DNA of 64,000 bases from CAYLPU01 sp964385635. Its GTDB lineage: Bacteria > Chloroflexota > Anaerolineae > B4-G1. The position numbers and the translations under genes were made by a program. The notes beneath the pieces are model-generated. The model saw only the letters and a list, made by a program, of their open reading frames with translations, was not told the DNA's origin and did no database searches. Location: the NCBI GenBank assembly GCA_964385635.1, contig CAYLPU010000010.1, forward strand, positions 8,293 through 72,292, read 5' to 3'. Below are positions 8,084 through 16,543 of this stretch, piece by piece; the first letter of the stretch is position 1, and every line of letters starts with the position of its first letter.

Positions 8084-9343
8084 CTATGGCACCTGGATGC
8101 GCAGAAACACCGGGTCCACCCGGTAGTTGACCATTGAGATCTCCACGTCCTCGTGAATCAGCGAGGCGTAGCAGTACTGCGGGTTGCGGGCCGGGACCAC
8201 GTCCACGAAGCGGATGCCACCGGTGACGACCGCCCGCCCTCCCGCCGGCAGGTAGAGATGCCCTTCGTCGTCCATCACCAGGTCATCCGGGCCGCCTACC
8301 GCCCAGCGCCAAGGGTGATCCGTGGGGCTGGTCTCGCAGTGGACACCCACCCGAAACACGCCCGACTGCTCGTACTCGCCCAGTGTGGCGTAGTTCTGGT
8401 CGCTGTCGTACACTGTGTCCGGCGGGGGGCCACTGGTGCGGATGGGTACGAGACTGTCGTTGTCAACCGTCAGCGTGAAGTAGAGTGTGCTATTTAGCGG
8501 AACGGTCCCGGCCGACCACTCCACCTCACCGTTGAGGATGTACACTCGTGGCACTCCGCCGTTCTCAATCGTCAACGTTCCTGTCGCCACTGTCCACTGG
8601 CCTACCGCGTCCCGTGCCTGCATAGTCACAGTGTATGAGCCATCCGGTGGTGGGTCTGCTCCCAGGTCCACCCCGGCGTCATAGTCGAACTCGTGCCAGC
8701 CGGCCTCATTGGGCCGTGTGGCCATCTCTTTCTCCGCTACGGGGTAACGCACCCCATCCTCCCCTATCAGGTAGATGGTCAGTTCTTCGACGTCTTTCTT
8801 GAGGTCCACGTTGATCGTCGCCCGGTCGCTGATGCCGTCCCGGTTGGGGGTGAAGACGGGCGGATACACGCTGAAACCCTTCAGTTCCGGCAGCGCGGTG
8901 TCGGCGTCGGCGATGGTGAGCGTGCCGGTGGCTTGCTCGGTATGGCTTGCCTCGTCGGTCGCCTCCACCGTCCAGGTGTAGTCACCGTCCTGCAGCACGC
9001 GCTTCTCCACCGTAAACCCCTCAAATTGCTCGCCGGGCAGTACGTAGCCGTCCACCACGCCGGCGAAGTAGACCTGGTAGGGCTCCTTGACGGAGGGGCC
9101 ATGGTGGACGTGATCGCGGAAGTAGTAGTGGTTCCCGTCCTGGCCCTCGAAGTAGATCGACACCTCCGCGCTGCGAGACAGGTTGTACGTGATCACCAGG
9201 ACGTCTGTGTCGCGATCTGCGTTGGGTGTGATACGGAGGCGGTCAAAAGACACGTCGCTCAGAAGCGGCTTTTCTCCGCAAGCGACCAGTGTCAGTGCCA
9301 TCATAAACATCGCTGCTGTCACAAAGATGTACTGGGTTCGCAA
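8084..9343 (-). CDS. Lipoprotein with FlgD/Ig-like repeats
   Basis: The likely start is TTG at 9343, preceded by GGGGGGAGG. It gives 419 residues with a lipoprotein signal peptide ending in ALTLVACGE. The upstream in-frame extension to 9547 has no signal and covers non-coding repeat, so it was rejected. The mature part is a string of beta-sandwich modules: about 40-140, then VYPPVFTPNRDGISDRATI, a typical FlgD-like Ig domain opening, and a third domain near DGSYTVTMQARDAVGQW. Such proteins are extracytoplasmic and their role is usually unknown. It is transcribed toward phnD but has a separate promoter between. Confidence 0.75.
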   Translation of the reverse strand: MRTQYIFVTAAMFMMALTLVACGEKPLLSDVSFDRLRITPNADRDTDVLVITYNLSRSAEVSIYFEGQDGNHYYFRDHVHHGPSVKEPYQVYFAGVVDGYVLPGEQFEGFTVEKRVLQDGDYTWTVEATDEASHTEQATGTLTIADADTALPELKGFSVYPPVFTPNRDGISDRATINVDLKKDVEELTIYLIGEDGVRYPVAEKEMATRPNEAGWHEFDYDAGVDLGADPPPDGSYTVTMQARDAVGQWTVATGTLTIENGGVPRVYILNGEVEWSAGTVPLNSTLYFTLTVDNDSLVPIRTSGPPPDTVYDSDQNYATLGEYEQSGVFRVGVHCETSPTDHPWRWAVGGPDDLVMDDEGHLYLPAGGRAVVTGGIRFVDVVPARNPQYCYASLIHEDVEISMVNYRVDPVFLRIQVP

Positions 9344-9462
9344 TACGATCCTCCCCCCAATCAGAATTCGGGACCAAAGTGTACCACAAATTGGCAGATT
9401 GGTAAACTGGAAAGTTGGTAGATACCAACTAGCCAGCCATCTAACCCACCACCTGACCGAAC

Positions 9463-9490
9463 TTGCATTTCCCAGGAAAACAGGTACAAT
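9463..9490 (+). promoter_or_regulatory. Promoter upstream of folC
   Basis: TTGCAT (9463-9468) and TACAAT (9485-9490) are 16 bp apart, ending 24 bp before the folC start codon. The match is good but untested. Confidence 0.5.
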
Positions 9491-9514
9491 CCGCGCCGAT
9501 TGATATTGAAGACG

Positions 9515-10873
9515 ATGAACTACCTGGAGACCATCACCTATCTTCACAGCCTCACGGACTATGAAAAGACGCGCATTGAGCGCTATACGCCCGAGACATT
9601 TGATCTTTCACGGGTCGAACGGCTGCTGGCGGCTGTGGGCGACCCACACACCCGCTTCCCAGCGGTGCACATCTCCGGCACCAAAGGTAAGGGGTCCACA
9701 GCGGTGCTGATTGAATCCTGCTTGCGGGCCGCTGGCTACCGTACTGGCCTCTACACCTCGCCCCACCTGCACACCTTCCGCGAGCGCATCCAGGTGGCCA
9801 GGCGGAAGATTGCGCGGAAAGAAATCGTCGCGCTGGTGGAGGAAGTGCGCCCGTTGATCGAGCGTACGCCTGGCGTGACTACCTTCGAGGCCATCACTGC
9901 CATCGGCTTCCTATACTTCGCCCGCTCCGAGGTGGATATGGCCGTCGTCGAGGTAGGGTTGGGGGGGCGGCTTGATGCTACCAATGTCTTGATGCCTGAG
10001 GTATCGGTCACTACCTCACTTAGCCTGGACCATACGTATCTGTTGGGTAATACACTGGCCGAGATCGCCTACGAGAAAGCGGGCATCATCAAGCCAGGCG
10101 TCCCTGCCGTGAGCGCGCCGCAGCGGGCCGAAGCGATCAAGGTGCTCGAGGCGGTCAGCCTGGAACGGGGAGCACCGCTTACAGAGATTGGCCGGGACTG
10201 GGATTACGACCCTGGCCCTGCCGACCTGGACGGCCAGTATTTCACTGCCCGGCGCTTCACCGATGGAGGGTCGGAACTGGATGGCGAGTACTGGATTCCT
10301 TTGTTAGGCCGTCATCAACTGGAGAACAGTACCAGCGCCCTCGCCGCATTGGACATCCTGCGCCGGCGGGGTTTCCACATCCCTGTCGAGGCCGTGCACG
10401 AGGGGCTGCGTAATGTCCATTGGCCGGGGCGGTTGGAGATTCTCAGCCGTGAGCCACTGGCGGTTGTAGACTGCGCGCATAACCCCTACTCAGCGCAGGT
10501 GCTGCGCGAGGCGCTGGAGGAGTGGTTCCCCGGTCAACGGTGGGTACTGGTCTTCGGCGCCTCGGCCGATAAGGATATCGCTGGGATGCTGAGAGCTCTC
10601 CTGCCGATCAGCGAGTATGTTATCGTCACTCGCTCCGATCATCCCCGGGCCATGTCGCCAATTGAACTGGCCGATATAGTTGCTTCGGTGGGAGGCGGAG
10701 CAGAAGTCAGCGTGAATATGAGGAAGTCACTCCGGCGTGGGCTGGCAGTGATGGACCCCGGTAGCGGTCTGCTGGCGACCGGCTCTATCTTCCTTGTCGC
10801 CGATGCCCGCGAAGAGTGGGCGCGTTATACCGGAGATCCGCTGCCGGACAATGACGGTGCAGCGGAAACTTGA
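9515..10873 (+). CDS. folC: Folylpolyglutamate synthase / dihydrofolate synthase
   Basis: The 452-residue enzyme adds glutamate to (dihydro)folate using ATP. Diagnostic motifs are the P-loop HISGTKGKGSTAVLIES near residue 53, then TSPHLHTFRERI, VEVGLGGRLDATNV, and the C-terminal ligase domain start RLEILSREPLAVVDCAHNP. ATG at 9515 was chosen because it fits the family N-terminus (MNYLETITYLHSL); an in-frame TTG exists at 9500. The stop overlaps a possible TTG start of lon, so folC and lon may be co-transcribed. Confidence 0.92.
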   Translation: MNYLETITYLHSLTDYEKTRIERYTPETFDLSRVERLLAAVGDPHTRFPAVHISGTKGKGSTAVLIESCLRAAGYRTGLYTSPHLHTFRERIQVARRKIARKEIVALVEEVRPLIERTPGVTTFEAITAIGFLYFARSEVDMAVVEVGLGGRLDATNVLMPEVSVTTSLSLDHTYLLGNTLAEIAYEKAGIIKPGVPAVSAPQRAEAIKVLEAVSLERGAPLTEIGRDWDYDPGPADLDGQYFTARRFTDGGSELDGEYWIPLLGRHQLENSTSALAALDILRRRGFHIPVEAVHEGLRNVHWPGRLEILSREPLAVVDCAHNPYSAQVLREALEEWFPGQRWVLVFGASADKDIAGMLRALLPISEYVIVTRSDHPRAMSPIELADIVASVGGGAEVSVNMRKSLRRGLAVMDPGSGLLATGSIFLVADAREEWARYTGDPLPDNDGAAET

Positions 10874-10887
10874 CGCAGGAAGGGAGA

Positions 10888-13341
10888 ATGATGTGGAATA
10901 GAGAATTTCAGGATTGGTGGTCACAGATGGGGTGGCCCCAGGGGATACCATTCTCCCCGGATGACACAGGTTTTGAGGAAGAGGACCTACACGAATCCCC
11001 AGGTGAAGTCATCGAAGCGTCGCTTCTGCCACTGCGCGATATGGTGATGTTTCCCCGCATGGTCGCGCCGCTCTTCGTCGGGCGCGATCTCTCGATAGAG
11101 GCGATCGAGGTAGCGAACGAGCTAGGTCAGCCACTCATCACTGTCGCCCAGCGGGATGCAGATGTGATGGAGCCAGGTCCCGAAGACCTTTTCACTTTTG
11201 GCGCCGAGGTGGCTATCGGCCGCATGTTGCGCCTGCCCGATGGCACCGTCAGCATGCTGGGGCAGGGACTCCGACGGGTGCAAATCGTCGAGTACGTTCA
11301 CCTGGAGCCTTACATCCGCGTGCGAGCCCTGCCCATCTACGAGGCTGTGGGGAGAACCCCTCTCACTGAGGCGCTGATGCGGGCGGTGTTGGCACTCTTC
11401 GAGAAGGTCGTGCAGTTAAATCGCACCCTGCCCGAAGATGCTTATGTCTTCGCCATGAACATAGATGAGCCGGGCTGGCTGGCCGACCTGATGGCTCAGG
11501 CGCTAGACCTGGAGGTGGCGAAGCGGCAGGAGGTACTGGAGACACTCGATATCGCAGCGCGACTACAGTGCGTCAGCGTCCTGTTGGCCAAGGAACTGGA
11601 TGTGCTCGAACTGGAGGATCGCATCCATTTGCAGGTGCAGCAGGAGCTGGATAAGGCCCAGCGTGAGTACTTCCTGCGTAAACAGATGAAGGTCATCCAA
11701 AGCGAGTTGGGCGAGACCGACGTCTATACCCAAGAGGTCAACGAGCTGCGCGAAGGGATCGCCGAGATGGACTTGCCCGACGAGGCGCGCGCCCGGGCCA
11801 ACAAAGAACTCGACCGGCTGACAGCTATGCCGCCTATGTCGCCCGAGGTTGGCATAATCCGCACTTACCTCGACTGGTTGATCGAGTTGCCGTGGTCAGA
11901 GACCACTGAGGACAATCTGGACGTCAAACACGCGGAGGAAGTGCTGGAATCACGCCACTATGGGCTGCCCAAGGCCAAGGAACGCATCCTGGAGTACATC
12001 GCTGTGCGGCGTCTGGCAGCCGACAAGATGCGCAGCCCGATTCTTTGCTTCGTGGGCCCGCCTGGCACTGGTAAAACCTCATTAGGGCAATCTATCGCTG
12101 AGGCCCTGAGGCGCAAGTTCGTCCGTGTGAGCCTGGGTGGCGTGCGGGACGAGGCGGAGATTCGGGGCCACCGCCGTACCTACATCGGTGCACTGCCCGG
12201 CCGCGTCATCCAGACGATGCGGCGGGCTGGTACACTTAACCCTCTCTTTATGCTCGATGAGGTGGATAAGTTGGGATTGGACTTCCGGGGCGACCCGGCC
12301 GCTGCCTTGCTGGAAGTGTTGGACCCCGAACAGAATCATGCCTTCTCCGATCACTACCTCGAGGTGCCGTACGATCTGTCAAAGGTACTCTTCATCACCA
12401 CGGCGAACATCCTCGATCCTGTTCCGCCGGCCCTGCGAGACCGTATGGAGGTGATCGAATTCCCCGGCTACATTGATGAGGAGAAATTGGAGATTGCGCG
12501 TCGTTTTCTGATCCCGCGCCAACTGGAGGAGCACGGCCTGGAAGATATCCCTATTACCTTCACTGACGGTGCGCTGCGTGCAATCATCCGAGAATATACC
12601 TACGAGGCCGGCGTGCGCAACCTTGAGCGTAACATTGCCAGTATCTGTCGCAAGGTCACCCGCCGACTGGCCGAGGGGGGCTCACCTCCACGTCGCATCA
12701 CAGCTCGAATGCTCGCTGGCTACCTTGGCCCACCGCATTTCATCCGCGGCCTGGCGGAAGAGCGAGATGGGGTCGGCATCGCTATGGGGGTGGCCTGGAC
12801 CGAGGCAGGGGGAGACCTGACGCCCGTGGAGGTGGCGCTGATGCCTGGCAAAGGCAACCTGTTGCTGACCGGACAGTTAGGCGAGATTATGCAGGAATCG
12901 GCACAGGCAGCGTTGAGTTACACCCGCTCCCGCAGCGAAAGTTTTGGCATCAAGCCCGATGTTTTCGAGAGAACCGACGTCCACATCCACCTGCCAGAGG
13001 GAGCGATCCCCAAGGATGGCCCATCGGCCGGCATCACGATCGCCACAGCGCTCATCTCTGCCTTTACCGGCCGGGCCGTGCGCCACGACGTAGGGATGAC
13101 GGGCGAGATTACGTTGCGTGGTCGCGTATTGCCTGTCGGTGGTCTCAAGGAAAAGATGATGGCGGCCTACCGCGCTGGTCTCAAGACGGTCGTGATCCCT
13201 AAGCGCAACAAGAAGGACCTCGTCGAAATTCCTCGACGGGTTCAGCACAGCGTGAACTTTGTCCTGGTTGAACAGATGGACGAAGTGCTCGCAGTAGCGC
13301 TGCTATCACCTCCATCCTCGCCGTGCCAACGCCGGTCTTAA
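10888..13341 (+). CDS. lon: ATP-dependent Lon protease
   Basis: About 817 residues from ATG 10888 (AGGGAG ribosome-binding site just upstream; an in-frame TTG at 10870 is less likely). The N-terminal substrate-binding domain starts at LLPLRDMVMFPRMVAPLFV. The AAA+ module carries Walker A GPPGTGKTSLGQSIAEAL and a Walker B near LFMLDEVDKLG. The protease domain has the catalytic Ser in KDGPSAGITIATAL and the dyad Lys near GGLKEKMMAAYRAG. It degrades misfolded and regulatory proteins in the cytoplasm. The first ~45 residues before the domain are acidic and not typical of the family core. Confidence 0.95.
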   Translation: MMWNREFQDWWSQMGWPQGIPFSPDDTGFEEEDLHESPGEVIEASLLPLRDMVMFPRMVAPLFVGRDLSIEAIEVANELGQPLITVAQRDADVMEPGPEDLFTFGAEVAIGRMLRLPDGTVSMLGQGLRRVQIVEYVHLEPYIRVRALPIYEAVGRTPLTEALMRAVLALFEKVVQLNRTLPEDAYVFAMNIDEPGWLADLMAQALDLEVAKRQEVLETLDIAARLQCVSVLLAKELDVLELEDRIHLQVQQELDKAQREYFLRKQMKVIQSELGETDVYTQEVNELREGIAEMDLPDEARARANKELDRLTAMPPMSPEVGIIRTYLDWLIELPWSETTEDNLDVKHAEEVLESRHYGLPKAKERILEYIAVRRLAADKMRSPILCFVGPPGTGKTSLGQSIAEALRRKFVRVSLGGVRDEAEIRGHRRTYIGALPGRVIQTMRRAGTLNPLFMLDEVDKLGLDFRGDPAAALLEVLDPEQNHAFSDHYLEVPYDLSKVLFITTANILDPVPPALRDRMEVIEFPGYIDEEKLEIARRFLIPRQLEEHGLEDIPITFTDGALRAIIREYTYEAGVRNLERNIASICRKVTRRLAEGGSPPRRITARMLAGYLGPPHFIRGLAEERDGVGIAMGVAWTEAGGDLTPVEVALMPGKGNLLLTGQLGEIMQESAQAALSYTRSRSESFGIKPDVFERTDVHIHLPEGAIPKDGPSAGITIATALISAFTGRAVRHDVGMTGEITLRGRVLPVGGLKEKMMAAYRAGLKTVVIPKRNKKDLVEIPRRVQHSVNFVLVEQMDEVLAVALLSPPSSPCQRRS

Positions 13342-13458
13342 GCCGTGCCACGCAGCGCTGAAGCAGACACCTGCCTCTGCGGGGCACCCACTTTGACTCC
13401 GCCTCCCCCGGCTCGCCCCAGTGAGAGCCCCACCTCTTCTCGGTTGTGGGACTGCTAG

Positions 13459-13531
13459 CGCCCCCGGCGCGATTCGAACGCGCAGCCTGCGGATTCGAAG
13501 TCCGACGCTCTATCCGTTGAGCTACGGGGGC
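13459..13531 (-). tRNA. tRNA-Arg (anticodon TCG)
   Basis: The reverse strand folds as a cloverleaf: acceptor GCCCCCG paired with CGGGGGC, a D-arm GCTC...GAGC, an anticodon loop CTTCGAA with TCG, and a T-arm GCGCGTTCGAATCGCGC. The first pair of the anticodon stem is T-C, a mismatch. CCA is not encoded. Confidence 0.88.
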
Positions 13532-13580
13532 GATTGGTGTATAATGAAAGCCGGATCAAAGTCCGGCTGCGACTACCTGG

Positions 13581-13654
13581 GGTGAGTGATGGGATTCGAA
13601 CCCACAATCTCCTGGGCCACAACCAGGTGCCTTGACCATTAGGCTACACCCACC
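13581..13654 (-). tRNA. tRNA-His (anticodon GTG)
   Basis: The reverse strand gives acceptor GTGGGTG/CACTCAC, an anticodon stem CCTGG/CCAGG around TTGTGGC (anticodon GTG), and T-arm GTGGGTTCGAATCCCAT. The extra 5' G at 13654 opposite the discriminator C is the tRNA-His identity element. Confidence 0.92.
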
Positions 13655-13743
13655 AAGCATGGTCATTCTACCACAAAGCACGCGAAGGAGCAAACGATGG
13701 CACTACAAGCGCCTCCCATCCAGCACCACGACCCGACGTACCG

Positions 13744-14391
13744 TCACCGCTTTTCCGCCATGACCAGCATCGCTTCACTGCGCCCAACTCGCTCCCATAG
13801 AATGCGTGGATCGAATCCTGCCTCTACCATCACCGCCTCACCGCCGCTGGGGAGCGGCTCTCCCTGTCCTGTCACCCGATAAAGCCACCCGAGGAAACGG
13901 GAGAGCGGGTCGCGTTCGCCCAAGCGGGCCCAGGCGACGATGACCAGCCGTCCGCCCGGACGCAGAACACGCACCGTCTCTCGCAACGTTGCGGGGTCCA
14001 GGATGAACTCGGTGGGAAAGGTGGCAACGGCGCTATCGAAAACCCCATCGCAGAAAGGAAGCATCTGTGCACCAGCGCGCACCAAAGGAACGACCGGCAT
14101 GGCTCTTCCGAACCGCCGCCGCGCCAGGTGCCCCATATACGGCGACAGGTCGAGCCCTACCGGGGCCAGACCTCGCTCCGCCATCGCCACCAACAGGTGA
14201 CCGGGGCCATGTGCCAGTTCCAGCACCTGCTTCCCTCGCAGGTGCGGAATCGCTGTGCGTCCCCACGTCCTCCACTGTCCCAGCGACACCACCCAGGCCA
14301 CCAGATCGTAAGTCCAGGCGAATTCGTTGTAGAGCAGACGGAAGAAAAGTCGCAGAAAGGCCCACCACAGACGACGCATTGCTTCTCCCAA
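13744..14391 (-). CDS. Class I SAM-dependent methyltransferase
   Basis: The 215-residue protein has the Rossmann motif I VLELAHGPGHLLVAMAE near residue 55, motif II VGLDLSPYMGHLA, and a post-motif VLRPGGRLVIVAWARLGERD, all typical of Methyltransf_11/UbiE-like enzymes. The N-terminus is hydrophobic (LWWAFLRLFFRLLYNEFAWTYD), as in membrane-associated quinone or lipid methyltransferases. The substrate cannot be inferred. It is separated from neighbours and reads away from the two tRNAs' upstream side. Confidence 0.8.
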   Translation of the reverse strand: MGEAMRRLWWAFLRLFFRLLYNEFAWTYDLVAWVVSLGQWRTWGRTAIPHLRGKQVLELAHGPGHLLVAMAERGLAPVGLDLSPYMGHLARRRFGRAMPVVPLVRAGAQMLPFCDGVFDSAVATFPTEFILDPATLRETVRVLRPGGRLVIVAWARLGERDPLSRFLGWLYRVTGQGEPLPSGGEAVMVEAGFDPRILWERVGRSEAMLVMAEKR

Positions 14392-14465
14392 GCGAACACC
14401 CCCGCCGCGCTGCCACGGCGAGGGTGCCTATCTACACAACATGCGCCAGGACCGATCCAGTCAAC

Positions 14466-15521
14466 TTATAGCGTGGGCGACATGATAGGGGCATCGCTCC
14501 TCTCAGCCGCTGGCTGTGTCCCCTCCTGCCCTGGCTTGACCCAGGCCGCCAGGCCTATCGTGAGCCTGTCGAAGAAACTGCTGGGCGGCAGATTCCCCAT
14601 CCCGTGCTCCACCTCCACGATGTGCGCCTGCACACGCAGCGTCTTCGTCTCTAGGATTACGTTCTTCTCCACCTCGGCCAACGTCGGCTCTCCCTTGGGC
14701 GCCAACTTGGTGCGCAGCGCCTCGTCATGGAAGGCGTAGTCCGACATCAGCACCTTGGTCACCGTGCGGATGTCGTTCTTGTCGAATAGCCAGACCTCGA
14801 AAGCGGTGACTTTGTTGGGCTCGCCCACACCGATAGTTTCTGAGATACCCACACCGCACTCGCCCATAAACTCGCCGCTCTCCAACTCAATGCTAAACGA
14901 GGGGTCGTAGTGGTCATCCCCTAGTGTGTAGGTAGTGACAAACTGAGCCAGCGGCGGGCCTTCGGCTCCCCAGGAGACTTGCTCCGAGAGGACAGGGGAC
15001 TCTTCGAATACTCCCGTGGCTAGACCACCTATCTCTGTCCGTGGCTTACGCAGGCGGCTGACGAGGAGCAGCGTTCCCCCCACAAATGCTACCACCAATA
15101 GGGCGACCCCGCAAACCGTCGCCACCGGGCGAAGCCTCTCCCAGACACTCGTCACTGGCGGAGCGGGTTCGGATGTGGCTCCCAGTGCCTGTGTCAGGGC
15201 TCGCAAGCGGACTGCCTCACGTCCACCGCGTTCCTCCGCCAGCATCTCAAGCGTCTCAGCAAGTTGGTTTTCCTTCCAATAATCCGCGCCCAACTGGTCA
15301 TGTGCCCAGTCCAGGTCGTTGGTGTCCGCGTAGCGCTCGGCAACCCAGAGGATGTACTCGCTCTGGAAATCGGGGTGCAGATTGCCAGGTGTGGAGTTGG
15401 TCCATTCAACTGGCCACCACCACCAGCCGATGGCCACGCCTAGAAGCAGCCCCAGTATGGTCCCACCGATCAGCGCTACCAAGGTCTTACGCTGCTGAAC
15501 GAATTCCAGGATGGTGTCCAT
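14466..15521 (-). CDS. Two-TM protein of unknown function
   Basis: I do not recognise a characterised family. The 351-residue product has one membrane segment near residues 14-36 (LVALIGGTILGLLLGVAIGWWWW) and a second near 133-155 (VCGVALLVVAFVGGTLLLV). The region between looks helical and acidic. The C-terminal ~190 residues look like a soluble beta-rich domain beginning PLAQFVTTYTLGDDHYDPSFSIE. Membrane anchoring is likely; topology and function are unknown. No operon partner: the gene stands alone between a methyltransferase and a Xer recombinase. Confidence 0.65.
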   Translation of the reverse strand: MDTILEFVQQRKTLVALIGGTILGLLLGVAIGWWWWPVEWTNSTPGNLHPDFQSEYILWVAERYADTNDLDWAHDQLGADYWKENQLAETLEMLAEERGGREAVRLRALTQALGATSEPAPPVTSVWERLRPVATVCGVALLVVAFVGGTLLLVSRLRKPRTEIGGLATGVFEESPVLSEQVSWGAEGPPLAQFVTTYTLGDDHYDPSFSIELESGEFMGECGVGISETIGVGEPNKVTAFEVWLFDKNDIRTVTKVLMSDYAFHDEALRTKLAPKGEPTLAEVEKNVILETKTLRVQAHIVEVEHGMGNLPPSSFFDRLTIGLAAWVKPGQEGTQPAAERSDAPIMSPTL

Positions 15522-15628
15522 TTTCGCCTCCTTGTCTGTGCCTGTCCCTTTTTGTTGCAGAAGGCCTTGCTATGTTCATTGTACCACAAGTGCCACTAGT
15601 GCACAACTACTTTACCATAAAGCAGCAC

Positions 15629-16540
15629 CTAGGGCAAATCCGAAGCCCCGGCTCGCGGATGTGCCCGCAGGTAAACCTCCCTCGCCCGGCTCTGGCTAAC
15701 GTGAGTATAGATTTGGGTTGTGGCGAGATCGGCGTGGCCCAGCAGTTCCTGCACGACGCGGAGGTCTGCGCCGCCATCCAGGAGATGAGTGGCGAAGGAA
15801 TGGCGCATGATGTGGGGGGAAACGGGCGTGCGGATGCCCGCTTGCTGGCCGGCTTTGCTCAATATCAGAGCCACTCCTCGCGCCGTCAGGCGACCACCCC
15901 GGTGATTAAGCCACAATGCATTGGTCGGTTGCCGACTCAGCAACGCCGGCCGCCCCGTCTTCAGGTATGCCCTCACCGCCTCTACTGCCGGCCGTCCCAG
16001 CAGTCCGATGCGCTCTTTGCCCCCTTTGCCCACTACGCGCACCTGGGCCTGTGCCAGGTCCACGTCCCCTATGTCCAGGCCCACCAACTCACTGACCCGC
16101 AGGCCCGCCGCGTACAGCACCTCGATGATGGCCCGGTCGCGCAGGCCCCGTGGAGTAGATGTGTCTGGCACCGCCAGCAGTGCTTCCGCCTCGGCCACCG
16201 TCAGGTACCGCGGTAGCCGTTTCGGGACACGGGGGGCGCGGATCAGACGGAAGGGATTGCGCTCCAGTATCTCCTCCCGCACCATAAAGTCGCCGAAGGA
16301 ACGCAGTTCCGCCACGCGACGCGCGATGCTGGCCTTGACGTAGCCCACAGCGTCCAGTTCCGCCAGGTAATTCCGCAGCAGCGAACGGTCTACCTGCTCC
16401 AACGAGCCTATCCCCTGTGCCCTGCAGTAGTCCAGGAACTGGCCAATGTCCGTGCCGTAGTTCTTGACGGTGTAGACTGAACTATTTCGGCTCACCCGCA
16501 GGTAGGTCAGGAACTGTTCCAACAACCTCTCCATATCCAT
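15629..16540 (-). CDS. Tyrosine recombinase, XerC/XerD type
   Basis: The protein is 303 residues, the usual Xer length. The N-terminal SAM-like DNA-binding domain begins at LEQFLTYLRVSRNSSVYTVK. In the catalytic domain one can see the Arg in YAAGLRVSELVGLD, the HxxR box in SPHIMRHSFATHLLDGG, and the final His and nucleophilic Tyr in LLGHADLATTQIYTHV. It would resolve chromosome dimers at a dif site with a partner or alone. It starts 3 bases after topA ends, in the common dprA-topA-xer order, so a housekeeping Xer is more likely than a phage integrase. Confidence 0.9.
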   Translation of the reverse strand: MDMERLLEQFLTYLRVSRNSSVYTVKNYGTDIGQFLDYCRAQGIGSLEQVDRSLLRNYLAELDAVGYVKASIARRVAELRSFGDFMVREEILERNPFRLIRAPRVPKRLPRYLTVAEAEALLAVPDTSTPRGLRDRAIIEVLYAAGLRVSELVGLDIGDVDLAQAQVRVVGKGGKERIGLLGRPAVEAVRAYLKTGRPALLSRQPTNALWLNHRGGRLTARGVALILSKAGQQAGIRTPVSPHIMRHSFATHLLDGGADLRVVQELLGHADLATTQIYTHVSQSRAREVYLRAHPRAGASDLP

Positions 16541-16543
16541 CTT

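Noticed and set aside
8084..9547. Longer lipoprotein start at 9547
   Set aside because: It would place ~68 residues with no signal before the lipoprotein signal peptide and cross the folC promoter region.
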